NCBI RefSeq assembly: GCF_001043115.1
Contig: NZ_LFME01000017.1
Span: 34,671 to 98,670 of the forward strand
Reading direction: 5' to 3'
Source of the DNA: Xanthomonas sp. NCPPB 1128
Lineage (GTDB): Bacteria; Pseudomonadota; Gammaproteobacteria; Xanthomonadales; Xanthomonadaceae
Length of the DNA: 64,000 bases
The position numbers were made by a program, and so were the translations under genes. The first letter of the stretch is position 1, and each line of letters begins with the position of its first letter. Shown here in pieces: positions 27,530 through 37,062 of this stretch. The notes beneath the pieces are model-generated. The model was not told where the DNA came from and made no database searches. It saw nothing but the letters and a program-made list of their open reading frames with translations.

Positions 27530-29037
27530 GCGAACCCACGCGCGCCCGCCGCGGCGTGCCGATCTTCGCCCGCGCCTTCCTGCTGCTGGTGGTGGCACTG
27601 CTCGTCGCGCAGTTGATCGGCATCGCCCTGGTGCTGCGCACGCCGGTCTACGAGATGCCGGTGCATCCGCCGGAAGTGATCGCCCTGCTCAGCACGCGCA
27701 TGCCGGCCGGCACCCAGACCCTCAAGGTGCAGGACACGGCGCATGCGCCGCTGCCGGCGCGCGACCAGGTGCGCGACCGCAATGTGGAACGGCTGATGGC
27801 GCACTGGCTGGAAGTGGCGCCGGACCAGGTACGCTTCTACCGCAACAGCGACGGCCGCCTGGAGCGTCTGCGCCTGCGCCTGGGCGAACGCCCACCGCCG
27901 CCGCCGCGTGCGCTCGCCACCGACGACGACCTCCCTGCACCCGCCGGGGTGGCGCCCCCATCCACCGCACAGCAACCGCCCCCGCTGGAGCCGCCACCGG
28001 CGCCCGGCGAAGCGCCGCGCAATGGCGCCTTCGGCGCGACCATGCGCGCAGTGGGTTGGCGCGAACGCGGCTTCGCCCCGGCGGTGCCGCTGCTGGACGG
28101 CTTCACCGCCGCGCTGCGCCAGCCCGATGGGCACTGGCGCAGCGTGATGTCGCCACCGCGTCGGTTCTCCAACGAGTTCAAGACCCAGGTGGTCATGCTG
28201 TTCCTGGTCGGCATGCTGGCGATGCTGCCGCTGGCCTGGTGGTTCTCGCGGGCGCTGTCGGCGCCGATCCGGCGCTTCGCCGAGGCGGCCGACCAGCTCG
28301 GCCGCAATCCCGACGCGCAGCCACTGCGCCGCAGCGGCCCCAGCGAGATCGTGCAGGCCGCCGATTCGTTCAACGCGATGCAGGCGCGCCTGAACCGGCT
28401 GATCAACGAGCGCACGCACATGGTCGCGGCGATCGCCCACGACCTGCGCACGCCGTTGGCGCGGCTGGCGTTCCGCCTGGAGACCCTGCAGCCGCCGTTG
28501 CGCGAGAAGACCATGGCCGACATCGACGAGATGAAGGCGATGATCTCCGCGGCGCTGGACTTCATCCACAACGACAGCCGCCGCGGTACCCGCTCGCCGC
28601 TGGATTTCCGCCTGCTGGTGGAAAGCGTGGTCGACGACGCCAGCGACACCGGTGCCGACGTGGTGCTGCTGCTCGGCGACGCCATCACCCTCGACGGCGA
28701 TCCGCTGTCGCTGCGGCGCATGGTGATGAACCTGGTGGAGAACGCGCTGAAGTACGGCAAGCGCGCGCGCCTGCAGCTGCGCCGCGAGGCCGGCGAGTGC
28801 GTGCTGTGGATCGACGACGACGGCCCCGGCATCGATCCCGCGCAGCGCGAGAAGCTGTTCCTGCCGTTCTTCCGCGGCGAGAACTCGCGCAACCGCGACA
28901 CCGGCGGCATCGGCCTGGGCCTGTCGGTGGCGCACAGCATCGTGCTGGCGCACGGCGGCCAGATCGCCCTGGACAACCGTGCCGAGGGCGGCCTGCGGGT
29001 CAGCGTGCGGCTGCCGTGCCAGGCGGTGGGCGGCTGA
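27526..29037 (+). CDS. Sensor histidine kinase with proline-rich sensor region
   Basis: A 503-aa inner-membrane kinase starting with GTG at 27526 (GTGA overlap with the regulator). It has a membrane helix at about 17-37, a periplasmic region to about 220, a second helix (VVMLFLVGMLAMLPLAWWF), HAMP, the phosphoacceptor H305 in IAHDLRTPLARL, then N box NLVENALKYG and G boxes DDGPGID and GIGLGLSV. The periplasmic part contains a striking Pro/Ala-rich stretch of about 50 residues (around 125-175). No ligand-binding fold is recognisable. Its partner is the adjacent OmpR-type regulator. Confidence 0.93.
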   Translation: MSEPTRARRGVPIFARAFLLLVVALLVAQLIGIALVLRTPVYEMPVHPPEVIALLSTRMPAGTQTLKVQDTAHAPLPARDQVRDRNVERLMAHWLEVAPDQVRFYRNSDGRLERLRLRLGERPPPPPRALATDDDLPAPAGVAPPSTAQQPPPLEPPPAPGEAPRNGAFGATMRAVGWRERGFAPAVPLLDGFTAALRQPDGHWRSVMSPPRRFSNEFKTQVVMLFLVGMLAMLPLAWWFSRALSAPIRRFAEAADQLGRNPDAQPLRRSGPSEIVQAADSFNAMQARLNRLINERTHMVAAIAHDLRTPLARLAFRLETLQPPLREKTMADIDEMKAMISAALDFIHNDSRRGTRSPLDFRLLVESVVDDASDTGADVVLLLGDAITLDGDPLSLRRMVMNLVENALKYGKRARLQLRREAGECVLWIDDDGPGIDPAQREKLFLPFFRGENSRNRDTGGIGLGLSVAHSIVLAHGGQIALDNRAEGGLRVSVRLPCQAVGG

Positions 29038-29074
29038 GCCAGGCGCGCCAGCGCACCATCGCCTGCCGATCGGC

Positions 29075-29458
29075 TCAGCGCTGGTTCGGCTCGACCACCA
29101 CCGCCGTGCCGTAGCACAACACCTCGGTCAGGCCGGCCATCAGCTCGGTGGCGTCGTAGCGCACCGCGACGATGGCATTGCCGCCCATCTGCCGCGCATG
29201 CTGCAGCATGTCCCGGTAAGTCTCCAGGCGCGCCTGCTCGCAGAGCTGGGTATAAATGGTGATATTGCCGCCGAAGATGGTCTGCAGCCCACCCAGGAAG
29301 TTGCCGACGATGGAGCGCGAGCGCACGGTGATGCCGCGCACGATACCCAGATTGCGCACGACGCGGTAGCCGGGAAGCTCCAGCGCGGTGGTCACCATCG
29401 CATCGTTCAGCGGCGAGGCCGCCGCGCGCGGCGGCGAGGAATTGTACGGATCGGTCAT
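29075..29458 (-). CDS. YbjQ/UPF0145 family protein
   Basis: A 127-aa protein of the YbjQ family (PF01906, 'putative heavy-metal-binding'), which forms pentamers of unknown role. The core reads [23 protein letters not shown]...[22 protein letters not shown] five bases before the ATG at 29458 fixes the start. It is convergent with the histidine kinase gene. Confidence 0.88.
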   Translation of the reverse strand: MTDPYNSSPPRAAASPLNDAMVTTALELPGYRVVRNLGIVRGITVRSRSIVGNFLGGLQTIFGGNITIYTQLCEQARLETYRDMLQHARQMGGNAIVAVRYDATELMAGLTEVLCYGTAVVVEPNQR

Positions 29459-29532
29459 CGGTGTCCCCTGGTGGCGTGGTCCGTGGCTCCGCGGACCGCA
29501 GACCCGGCGCGTACGCGCCGAGGCCGGCAGTG

Positions 29533-29862
29533 TTAGCACCGCAGGAAGAACGACGCAATCGCCAGCACCAGGCCGCCGATCCACAGCAACAGCATCGTCA
29601 GCACGCCGGCCAGAACGACCGCCACGCGCCGCCACCGGCGCAGGCCGCGCGAGCGCCGCACCGCATGCACGCACAGCCAGCCGCCCAGCACCACGCCGCT
29701 GGCGACCACCGCCCATCCGAGCAGATCGATAAGCGGATCCTTGGGACCGAACTCAGCGGGGCATTGGCTCGTCGCATGTGCGGATGCCATGCAGCCGAGC
29801 AACACGCTCAGAACGCTGGCCCTGCCGCCGCGATGGCGCCCAAAGACACTGCCCACCGTCAT
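29533..29862 (-). CDS. Hypothetical membrane protein
   Basis: A 109-aa protein with a signal-like N-terminal segment ([16 protein letters not shown]), a helix at about residues 46-66 and a C-terminal helix ([24 protein letters not shown]), separated by an Arg-rich cytoplasmic loop ([11 protein letters not shown]). No family recognised. It ends 74 bases before the YbjQ start. Confidence 0.65.
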   Translation of the reverse strand: MTVGSVFGRHRGGRASVLSVLLGCMASAHATSQCPAEFGPKDPLIDLLGWAVVASGVVLGGWLCVHAVRRSRGLRRWRRVAVVLAGVLTMLLLWIGGLVLAIASFFLRC

Positions 29863-29956
29863 GCAGGCGCAGACGCGGTGCGAACGCTACGAAGCGAGCG
29901 CAATGCGGAGGGACTCGACTCGCGACGGCGCGTCGTGGAACGCGAAAAAATGCAGT

Positions 29957-30538
29957 TCACGGTATTGGCGGCATACCGCTACCGGCATCCGTCGAGGAGG
30001 GGCGACGAAACTCGGCAGCCACAGATCGCGAAAGCAAGCGCGCGATGATCCAGCCATGCAGGACGACGAAGGCCGCAGCAAAGACCACGCCGATCGCCGC
30101 CATGGCCCACAGCATCGGCTGCATGTCCGGCGCGCCTTGCATCTGCGCAACGGCGAGCTGCTTCTGCATGAACGCGATCATCTGCACCTGCACGACCGCG
30201 CCGCCCAGATTCCATACGATCACCAGCGCCATGGCCGCGATGAAGCACCACCGCGCCCAACTCAGCCGCCGCAGAAGCCCGATCGAACTCGCCAGGGTCC
30301 ACATTGAAAACAGCGCAGTCCCAAGAAACAACCATCGAAAGTTGGAAAAGATGAAGGCAATCGTGGGCGGCATCCCTGGCGGAAGCCTCCGCACCGCATC
30401 GGCGAACTCCATGTGATCGAACACGGCGAACACAACGAAGACCTGCATGATGCCGACCACCGCGCCGAAACCGGAGAGTGCAATGAAGATCCAGGCCAGG
30501 ATGGTGACAAAATTGGACCGCGGTGGTGCCTGATGCAT
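29957..30538 (-). CDS. Hypothetical membrane protein, four helices
   Basis: A 193-aa protein with helices near residues 10-35, 62-85, 95-118 and 142-167, and a soluble C-terminal tail rich in Ser and Pro. Methionine and glutamine are concentrated in the loop after helix 3 (VQMIAFMQKQLAVAQMQ). I do not recognise a family. It precedes another small membrane protein gene with a gap of 94 bases. Confidence 0.72.
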   Translation of the reverse strand: MHQAPPRSNFVTILAWIFIALSGFGAVVGIMQVFVVFAVFDHMEFADAVRRLPPGMPPTIAFIFSNFRWLFLGTALFSMWTLASSIGLLRRLSWARWCFIAAMALVIVWNLGGAVVQVQMIAFMQKQLAVAQMQGAPDMQPMLWAMAAIGVVFAAAFVVLHGWIIARLLSRSVAAEFRRPSSTDAGSGMPPIP

Positions 30539-30713
30539 ACGCCCCCCTGAAGACGAGTCGACAATAGTGACGCCTGGCCGCCCACTGCGCCATCACCTGC
30601 AGCGACATCCGATTGCCGAATCCGACGAACTGCATACATCCGTCGGTCGCCGAATTCGCTAGCGGGGTTGCGTTGTGCGCACGCGGCGCCACCCGCCGCA
30701 CTGCGATATCGCC

Positions 30714-31046
30714 TCAACTCCGCTGCGCAATGGCCGCCGCATGACGCGCCAACAACAGCGGCAGTGCGGTCTTCCGCCAGAACACCAGGCTGACGTACCC
30801 CGAGGACATGCCGCCATGGCTGAGGCGCGGCACGAAGACCGACTCGACAGACGCGTCGTCCAGCGCCGTGCCGACCAGGCGCGCGAAGGTGTCAGCGAGC
30901 AGCGCCTCGCACTGCGCCGCCGTCGACGGCAGCGGCACGCCGGCGAGGGTCGACGCCATCTCCTGCCACAGATACGGATCGCCACGGCCGCCCCATCTGC
31001 CCGGCTCGTCCTGGAACAGGCTCGCCATGTCCGCGATCGCGGTCAT
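30714..31046 (-). CDS. Conserved hypothetical protein downstream of gshA
   Basis: A 110-aa soluble protein that I do not recognise. It begins MTAIADMASLFQDEPGRWG and carries the segment YLWQEMASTLAGVPLP. The start is 34 bases after the gshA stop, on the same strand, so it is probably co-transcribed. No catalytic motif is visible. About 175 bases without a gene follow. Confidence 0.7.
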   Translation of the reverse strand: MTAIADMASLFQDEPGRWGGRGDPYLWQEMASTLAGVPLPSTAAQCEALLADTFARLVGTALDDASVESVFVPRLSHGGMSSGYVSLVFWRKTALPLLLARHAAAIAQRS

Positions 31047-31080
31047 CGTCCTGCTCGCCTACGGGCGTGCGGCGCGACGC

Positions 31081-32445
31081 TCAGTACGCGAATTCGCGAA
31101 ACACGCGGTCGATGTCGCCCTGCCACGCGCCGTGGTACAGCGCCAGCTTGCGCTCGGCCGCGGTCTCGCCGGCATGCAGGATCTCCACCAGCGGTTCGAG
31201 GAAGCGCGATTCGTCCTGGCCATCGCGGTTCAGACGCGCGCGGCGGCGCAGGCCGCCCAGGGCGATCTTCACCGCTTCGGCGGCCAGGTCCTGCACGGTG
31301 CCGTTGCGGAACGGCAGCTTCAGCGCCTGCTTCGGCACGCCGTCGCGCAGCGCATGGCGTTCGACCAGGCTGAAATCCTTGACCAGGTCCCAGGCCGCAT
31401 CCAGCGCGGCATCGTCATACAGCAGGCCGACCCAGAACGCCGATAGCGCGCACAACCGCCCCCACGGACCGGCGTCGGCGCCGCGCATTTCCAGGTACTT
31501 CTTCAAGCGCACTTCCGGGAACGCGGTGGTCATGTGGTCGGACCAATCGCGCAGCGTCGGCAACGCACCCGGCAAGGCCGGCAGCTTGCCCTGCATGAAA
31601 TCGCGGAAGCTCTGCCCGCTGGCGTCCACGTAGGTGCCATCGCGGTAGGAGAAGTACATCGGCACGTCGAGCAGGTAGTCGACGTAGCGCTCGTAACCGA
31701 AGCCGTCCTCGAACACGAAGTCGAGCATGCCGGTGCGGTCGGCGTCGGTGTCGGTCCAGATGTGCGAGCGGTAGCTGAGGTAGCCGTTGGGCTTGCCCTC
31801 GGCGAACGGCGAGTCGGCGAACAGCGCGGTGGCGATCGGCTGCAGCGCCAGCGACACGCGGAACTTGCGCACCATGTCCGCTTCGCTGGCGTAGTCCAGG
31901 TTGACCTGCACGGTGCAGGTGCGGGTCATCATGTCCAGGCCGAGCGCACCGACCTTGGGCATGTACGCCTGCATGATCTTGTAGCGGCCCTTGGGCATCC
32001 ACGGCATCTCGTCGCGACGCCACTTCGGCTGGAAGCCCATGCCGAGGAAGCCCAGGCCCAGTTCGTCGGCGACCTGCTTGACCTCGTTGAGGTGGCTGCC
32101 CACTTCCACACAGGTGTCGTGGATGGTCGGCAGCGGTGCGCCGGACAGCTCCAGCTGGCCGGCCGGCTCCAGCGTCACTGAGGCGCCGTCGCGCAACAGG
32201 GCGATGGTGTGCCCGGCTTCGCGCACCGGCTCCCAGCCGAAGCGGGTCAGGCCCAATAACAGGGCTTCAATACCGCGCTCGCCGTCGAAGGTCGGCGGCC
32301 GCAGGTCGTCCAGGCGGAAGCCGAACTTCTCGTGCTCGGTGCCGATGCGCCACTGCGCTTCGGGCTTCTCTCCGGAGGCGAGCACCTGGACCAGTTCGGC
32401 GCGGTCGGTGATCGGCGTCTCGGCAACGTGGCTGGGGCTCGACAA
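31081..32445 (-). CDS. gshA: Glutamate-cysteine ligase, plant/proteobacterial type
   Basis: A 454-aa gamma-glutamylcysteine synthetase of the type shared by plants and alphaproteobacteria/xanthomonads, the first step of glutathione synthesis. Typical segments are [36 protein letters not shown] and [14 protein letters not shown] chose the TTG at 32445 because it gives the family's usual N-terminus ([12 protein letters not shown]) and length. An in-frame ATG at 32496 and GTG at 32460 are alternatives. Glutathione supply links it to the formaldehyde genes and Grx fusion elsewhere in the window. Confidence 0.93.
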   Translation of the reverse strand: MSSPSHVAETPITDRAELVQVLASGEKPEAQWRIGTEHEKFGFRLDDLRPPTFDGERGIEALLLGLTRFGWEPVREAGHTIALLRDGASVTLEPAGQLELSGAPLPTIHDTCVEVGSHLNEVKQVADELGLGFLGMGFQPKWRRDEMPWMPKGRYKIMQAYMPKVGALGLDMMTRTCTVQVNLDYASEADMVRKFRVSLALQPIATALFADSPFAEGKPNGYLSYRSHIWTDTDADRTGMLDFVFEDGFGYERYVDYLLDVPMYFSYRDGTYVDASGQSFRDFMQGKLPALPGALPTLRDWSDHMTTAFPEVRLKKYLEMRGADAGPWGRLCALSAFWVGLLYDDAALDAAWDLVKDFSLVERHALRDGVPKQALKLPFRNGTVQDLAAEAVKIALGGLRRRARLNRDGQDESRFLEPLVEILHAGETAAERKLALYHGAWQGDIDRVFREFAY

Positions 32446-32667
32446 GGGCAGGACTCGCACGGCGGGTGAGGCGATGTGGGGGCCATGCCCCGCCATCGCA
32501 AGGCCCGCACTATAGCGTGGCGAGGGCGAGGCCCGTATCGCTACCGGCGGCACTGCAGCATTCCACGGCCGCGTCGCTGACGGCGTCGAGAGTGAGACGC
32601 AGCAAGCGTTCGCGGCGCCGTCTCGGCTAGGCTGGGGGTTCCCTCCCGTTCCGACGCAGGCAGCGCC

Positions 32668-33363
32668 ATGCGCCCCACCCACGCCGAACGCCATCGCACC
32701 GACCGCGCCGGCTGGCTGCGCGCGGCTGTGCTTGGCGCCAACGACGGCATCCTGTCCGTGGCCGGCCTGGTGGTCGGCGTCGCCAGCAGCGGCGCGTCTG
32801 CGGCCACGGTGCTGACCAGCGGCGTCGCCGGCCTGGTCGCCGGCGCGATGTCGATGGCCGCGGGCGAATACATGTCGGTGCAATCGCAGGCCGACATCGA
32901 ACGCGCCGACCTGGCGCTGGAGCGCCGCGAACTGCACGAGGATCCGCAGAGCGAGCTGGACGAACTCACCGCGATCTATCGCCAGCGCGGGCTCGAACCG
33001 GCCCTCGCCCGCCAGGTGGCCGAGCAGTTGACCGCGCACGATGCGCTGGGCGCGCACGCACGCGACGAACTCGGCATCACCGAGAGCCTGCGCGCGCGTC
33101 CGCTGCAGGCGTCGGCCGCGTCGGCGGCGGCGTTCTGCACCGGCGCGGCGCTGCCGATCATGGCCGCGTGGCTGGCGCCGGACGGCCGGCAACTGTGGGT
33201 GACCGGCGCGGCGACCCTGATCGGCCTGTCGCTGACCGGCGTACTGGCTGCGCGCGCCGGCGGCGCCTCGGGCCTGCGCGGCGCGGTGCGGGTGGTGTTC
33301 TGGGGCGCGGCGGCGATGCTCGCCAGCGGCGCGATCGGGCATGTGTTCGGCGTGCGTGTCTGA
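32668..33363 (+). CDS. VIT1/CCC1 family iron/manganese transporter
   Basis: A 231-aa membrane protein of the VIT1/CCC1 family, which moves Fe(II) or Mn(II) out of the cytosol by H+ exchange. Diagnostic segments are [16 protein letters not shown] in helix 1 and [13 protein letters not shown] in helix 2, which carry the metal-path residues. A charged cytoplasmic domain (about 75-125, rich in Glu) corresponds to the metal-binding domain, followed by three helices. It is divergent from gshA with 222 bases between. Confidence 0.92.
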   Translation: MRPTHAERHRTDRAGWLRAAVLGANDGILSVAGLVVGVASSGASAATVLTSGVAGLVAGAMSMAAGEYMSVQSQADIERADLALERRELHEDPQSELDELTAIYRQRGLEPALARQVAEQLTAHDALGAHARDELGITESLRARPLQASAASAAAFCTGAALPIMAAWLAPDGRQLWVTGAATLIGLSLTGVLAARAGGASGLRGAVRVVFWGAAAMLASGAIGHVFGVRV

Positions 33364-33399
33364 GCTAACGCGTACCGCGCTGCGATAGCATCACCGGCC

Positions 33400-34230
33400 A
33401 TGGCCGACACAACCTCTCCCGACGCCCTGCTGCTGGCGCGCCTGGCCAGCCTGGCCGACTGCACCCAGGCCGACGGCTACGCCTGCATCACCGCGCGCCG
33501 CGAACACGGCGCGCGCTCGGTGGAGATCCCCCAGCCGCACCTGGCGATCCTGCTGCAGGGACGCAAACAGGTGCGCACCGCGACACAGACCCTGGACTTC
33601 GTGCCGGGCGACCTGTTCCTGGTGACGCGGCGCTGCCGCATCGATGTGGTCAACATCCCGGATCCGCACAGCGGCCTGTACCTGAGCGTGCTGGTGCCGC
33701 TGTGCGAGGAAGCACTGAGCGCCGCGCGCGTGCTGTGGAACGAACCGCTGCCTGCCGCGGGCACGGAGCTGGCGCGCCTGCGCGCCGAGGAATTCGGCAG
33801 CACCCTGCTGCAATGGCGGCAAGCGCTGCAGGACGGCCACTACACCGAAGCGCGCTTGGCGCTGGCGACCCTGGTGCTGGCGCTGTGCCGGCGCGGCCAT
33901 GGCGGCCTGCTGCTGCCGCCGGCGCCGAGCGTGGCCGCGCAGGTGCGCGACCTGATCGCTGCGCAGCCGCAACGCGACTGGCGTTCGCGCGATATCGAAG
34001 ACAGCCTGGGTCTCAGCGGCGCGACCCTGCGCCGGCACCTGGCCAGCGAACGCACCTCGTTGCGCGAAGTGCTCACCGATGCGCGCCTGGCGCATGCGAT
34101 GCAGCTGCTGTACACCACGCGCTGGCCGTTGAAGACGGTAGCCGCGCATGCCGGCTACCGCTCGGTACGCAGCTTCAGCCAACGCTTCCAGCAACGCTAC
34201 GGCCTGGATCCGGCCAGCATCGGCAACTGA
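33400..34230 (+). CDS. AraC-family transcriptional regulator
   Basis: A 276-aa regulator with an AraC_N cupin-like sensor domain (about residues 20-170) and a C-terminal double helix-turn-helix (residues about 185-275: SRDIEDSLGLSGATLRRHL and LKTVAAHAGYRSVRSFSQRFQQRYG). It precedes a periplasmic metallo-hydrolase gene by 92 bases on the same strand and may control it. The inducer is unknown. Confidence 0.92.
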   Translation: MADTTSPDALLLARLASLADCTQADGYACITARREHGARSVEIPQPHLAILLQGRKQVRTATQTLDFVPGDLFLVTRRCRIDVVNIPDPHSGLYLSVLVPLCEEALSAARVLWNEPLPAAGTELARLRAEEFGSTLLQWRQALQDGHYTEARLALATLVLALCRRGHGGLLLPPAPSVAAQVRDLIAAQPQRDWRSRDIEDSLGLSGATLRRHLASERTSLREVLTDARLAHAMQLLYTTRWPLKTVAAHAGYRSVRSFSQRFQQRYGLDPASIGN

Positions 34231-34322
34231 GCGCCGCGCGCAGCGGAATGAGCGAATCGCGCAGCGGTGCAGGCGCAGCATGCCGGTACCGCGGCGCCCG
34301 CCGCTCTGCCAGGAAGTCCCCC

Positions 34323-35315
34323 ATGTCCGTGTTCCCCATGCGCGCGCTGTGCGCGCTGGCCCTGAGCGCCAGCGTAGCGCTCACACTGCCATCCTCCGCC
34401 AATGCCGCCGCGCCGGCCAGCGCCCAGACGCAGGTACCCGGCGTCTATCGCCAGGCGATCGGCCGCTTGCGCGTCACCGCCCTGTTCGATGGCACCGTGG
34501 CGCTGCCGCGCGCGCAATTGCACAACATTCCGCCGGAGGCGATCGCGCGCCTGCTCGACCATCGCTATGTACCGGAAAGCGACAAGGGCCTGCAGACCGC
34601 GGTCAACGCCTATCTGATACAGGACGGCACGCACCTGACCCTGGTCGACACCGGCACCGCGACCTGTTTCGGCCCCGGGCTCGGCCAGGTGCTGGCCAAC
34701 CTGCGCGCGGCCGGCTATGCGCCCGAGCAGGTCGACGACGTGCTGCTCACCCACGCTCATCCCGATCACCTGTGCGGCCTGCTGGACGCACAGGGCCAGC
34801 CCGCCTATCCCAAGGCGACGGTGTGGCTGAGCGCCGCCGACGCGGCGTACTGGCTGGACCCGGCCAGCGAGGCCGGTGCGCCGCAGGCACTGCGCTTTGC
34901 CTTCCCGCTGGCGCGTGCGGCAGTGGCGCCATACCAGGCCGCGCAGCGGCTGCGCCGTTTCCGCCTCGGCGACAAGCTGCGCGGCGGTGCGGTCGCGCTG
35001 GATACCCACGGACACACGCCCGGACACGTGTCATACCGTTTCGATGGCGGCACTGGGCAGCACCTGCTGGTGTGGGGCGATCTGGTGCACTACCACGCGG
35101 TGCAGTTCGCACAGCCGCAAGCGTCGTTCGAGGCCGACAGCGACCGCGATGCGGCGATCGCCGCACGCAAGCGCATGCTGGCGCAGGCCGCGGACCACGG
35201 CTGGTGGGTGGCCGGCGCGCATCTGCCGTTCCCGGGGCTGGGCCACGTGCACCGCGAGGGCGAGGCGTTCGCCTGGGTGCCGGCGGAGTTCTCGCCGTTG
35301 CCGGCTGCGCCTTGA
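34323..35315 (+). CDS. Exported metallo-beta-lactamase-fold hydrolase
   Basis: A 330-aa MBL-fold protein with a signal peptide (MRALCALALSASVAL, cleavage after ANA near residue 28). The zinc motif is HAHPDHLCG, further ligands lie in DTHGHTPGHVSY and in GDLVHYHAVQ. The arrangement resembles the lactonase (AiiA/AttM-like) and related MBL groups, so lactone or ester substrates are possible. It is not a clear class B beta-lactamase. AGGAAG precedes the ATG at 34323. A family B hairpin repeat follows the stop. Confidence 0.88.
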   Translation: MSVFPMRALCALALSASVALTLPSSANAAAPASAQTQVPGVYRQAIGRLRVTALFDGTVALPRAQLHNIPPEAIARLLDHRYVPESDKGLQTAVNAYLIQDGTHLTLVDTGTATCFGPGLGQVLANLRAAGYAPEQVDDVLLTHAHPDHLCGLLDAQGQPAYPKATVWLSAADAAYWLDPASEAGAPQALRFAFPLARAAVAPYQAAQRLRRFRLGDKLRGGAVALDTHGHTPGHVSYRFDGGTGQHLLVWGDLVHYHAVQFAQPQASFEADSDRDAAIAARKRMLAQAADHGWWVAGAHLPFPGLGHVHREGEAFAWVPAEFSPLPAAP

Positions 35316-35354
35316 GGCTGGTCTTCTCCGTTTGGAAGAAAGCACGGCTGCTAG

Positions 35355-35392
35355 CCCCTCTCCCCCCGGGAGAGGGGTTGGGGTGAGGGTCC
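35355..35392. repeat. Family B repeat, single copy
   Basis: The hairpin CCCCTCTCCC / GGGAGAGGGG is followed by TTGGGGTGAGGG. The same unit is repeated four times at 42791-43305. It lies between the convergent MBL-hydrolase and engB genes and may act as a terminator for both. Confidence 0.85.
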
Positions 35393-35404
35393 GGCGCGCC
35401 GCGC

Positions 35405-36028
35405 TCACTCCGCGGCGGTCGGCTCCGTCTCCAGGCCCAGCCAGCGACCGATGATGCCGCGCGCTTCGTCCACGCCCTGGCGGCTCTCGCCGGAAAAGGT
35501 CTGCACGCTGACCGTGTCGCCGAACGCGCTGGCCAGTTCCTTGCGTACCTGCTGCAGCGCCTGCGCCTGCTGGCCGCGGCCGAGCTTGTCGGCCTTGGTC
35601 AGCAGCGCATGCGCCGGCAGGCCGCGCTGCACCGCGTAACCGAGCATCTGCCGGTCGTAGTCCTTGAGCGGATGGCGGATGTCCATCACCACCACCAGCC
35701 CGCGCAGGGCCTCGCGGGTGCGGAAATACGTGTCGATGAACTTCTGCCAGTGCGCCTGCAGTTCCAGCGGCACCTTGGCATAGCCGTAGCCGGGCAGGTC
35801 CACCAGGCAGCGCTCGGGCTGGACCTGGAAGAACACCAGTTGCTGGGTGCGGCCGGGCGTCTTGGAGACGCGGGCCAGAGCGTTCTGCCGGGTCAGCGCG
35901 TTCAGCGCGCTGGACTTGCCGGCATTGGAACGGCCGGCGAAGGCCACTTCCCAACCGCCGTCTTCCGGCAATTGGCGGGCGTTGTGGGCGGACAGCAGAT
36001 AGTGGGCACGTTCGAGGATCAGCGACAT
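35405..36028 (-). CDS. engB: Ribosome biogenesis GTPase EngB (YihA/YsxC)
   Basis: A 207-aa essential-type GTPase of 50S subunit assembly. The G motifs appear in order: P-loop GRSNAGKSS (residues about 32-40), G2 T of KTPGRTQ, G3 DLPGYGYAKV, G4 TKADKL and G5 SGES. The ATG at 36028 gives the usual length of about 200. It is divergent from the cytochrome c4 gene, and the arrangement engB next to c4 and dsbA is common in gamma-proteobacteria. Confidence 0.95.
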   Translation of the reverse strand: MSLILERAHYLLSAHNARQLPEDGGWEVAFAGRSNAGKSSALNALTRQNALARVSKTPGRTQQLVFFQVQPERCLVDLPGYGYAKVPLELQAHWQKFIDTYFRTREALRGLVVVMDIRHPLKDYDRQMLGYAVQRGLPAHALLTKADKLGRGQQAQALQQVRKELASAFGDTVSVQTFSGESRQGVDEARGIIGRWLGLETEPTAAE

Positions 36029-36156
36029 CCCGCTAGGATCGCACGTCCGCGGCCCCAGGCGGGCTTCGTTGACCGCCGGGCCGCGGCATGCCGATAATCG
36101 CGCGAGTGCGGTCGCCGTCCGGCAGCCGCGGGGTCGGGTCATACGGAGCTTCAGCA

Positions 36157-36978
36157 ATGCGCCACGCTCGCGTTCTTGCCTTTGCCGGTCTAGCGGTTTC
36201 CGTCGCCGCCGCGGTCGCGTTCGCGCAGACCTCGGTGGTTCCCATTCCCGACCACGCCCCGGTGCGCACCACGCCGCTGGAGGGCGACATCGGCAAGGCC
36301 GCCTGGGGCGACCCCAAGGCCGGCCAGGCCAAGGCCGCCGCCTGCGCCGCCTGCCATGGCCCGGACGGCAACCCCGCCATCGCCATGTATCCGCGCATCG
36401 CCGGCCAGGTGGAGCGCTACAGCGCGCGGCAGATGGCGCTGATCGCCCACGGCGAGCGCACCAGTGGCGCGGTCGCGGCGATGGTGCCGTTCGTGCAACC
36501 GCTGAGCGCGCAGGACATGCGCGACATCGGCGCCTACTTCGCCACGCAGAAGGCCGGCGCCGGCATCGCCGACGACGCGGTGATCGCCGATGGTCCGTAC
36601 GCCGGCATGAAGTTCTACGAGGTCGGCCAGCAGCTGTACCGCGGCGGCGACGCGACCCGCGGCATCCCCGCCTGCATGGCCTGCCACGGCCCCGCCGGCG
36701 CCGGCAACCCGGGTCCGGCCTACCCGCATCTGGGCGGCCAGCACGCCGATTACGTGGCGCGGCGCCTGCAGGAGTACCAGGCCGGCACCACCCAGGAGCG
36801 CGATCCGACGATGTTCAAGATCATGGCGCAGGTGGCCAAGCCGCTGACCGACCAGGAGATCAAGGCGCTGGGCAGCTATCTGCAGGGCCTGCACGACCGC
36901 GCCGACGACGCGGCCGCCGCGCAGGTGACGCCGGCCGCGGCAACGCCACCGCAGCCGGCGCCACCGCAACAATCCTGA
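36157..36978 (+). CDS. Diheme cytochrome c4
   Basis: A 273-aa periplasmic cytochrome with a signal peptide (VLAFAGLAVSVAAAVAFAQ). Two CxxCH heme sites are present (CAACHGP and CMACHGP), each in a class I cytochrome c domain, with methionine ligands in the later parts of each half. Cytochrome c4 passes electrons to terminal oxidases. The Ala/Pro/Gln-rich C-terminal tail of about 25 residues is an addition to the usual 190-200 aa mature form. The start at 36157 follows CGGAG. The next gene, a DsbA lipoprotein, begins 84 bases later. Confidence 0.92.
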   Translation: MRHARVLAFAGLAVSVAAAVAFAQTSVVPIPDHAPVRTTPLEGDIGKAAWGDPKAGQAKAAACAACHGPDGNPAIAMYPRIAGQVERYSARQMALIAHGERTSGAVAAMVPFVQPLSAQDMRDIGAYFATQKAGAGIADDAVIADGPYAGMKFYEVGQQLYRGGDATRGIPACMACHGPAGAGNPGPAYPHLGGQHADYVARRLQEYQAGTTQERDPTMFKIMAQVAKPLTDQEIKALGSYLQGLHDRADDAAAAQVTPAAATPPQPAPPQQS

Positions 36979-37062
36979 CCGGGTGCCGCTGCGGCGGCGC
37001 CGGCCCGTTTCCCCCTCGCGCCGGTCCGACGACCGGCGTTCGTTTTTGCCATCGGAGATCGC

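Noticed and set aside
34323..35315. Class B antibiotic-resistance beta-lactamase
   Set aside because: The HAHPDH motif is general to MBL-fold hydrolases, and the overall sequence resembles the lactonase-like group rather than known carbapenemases.
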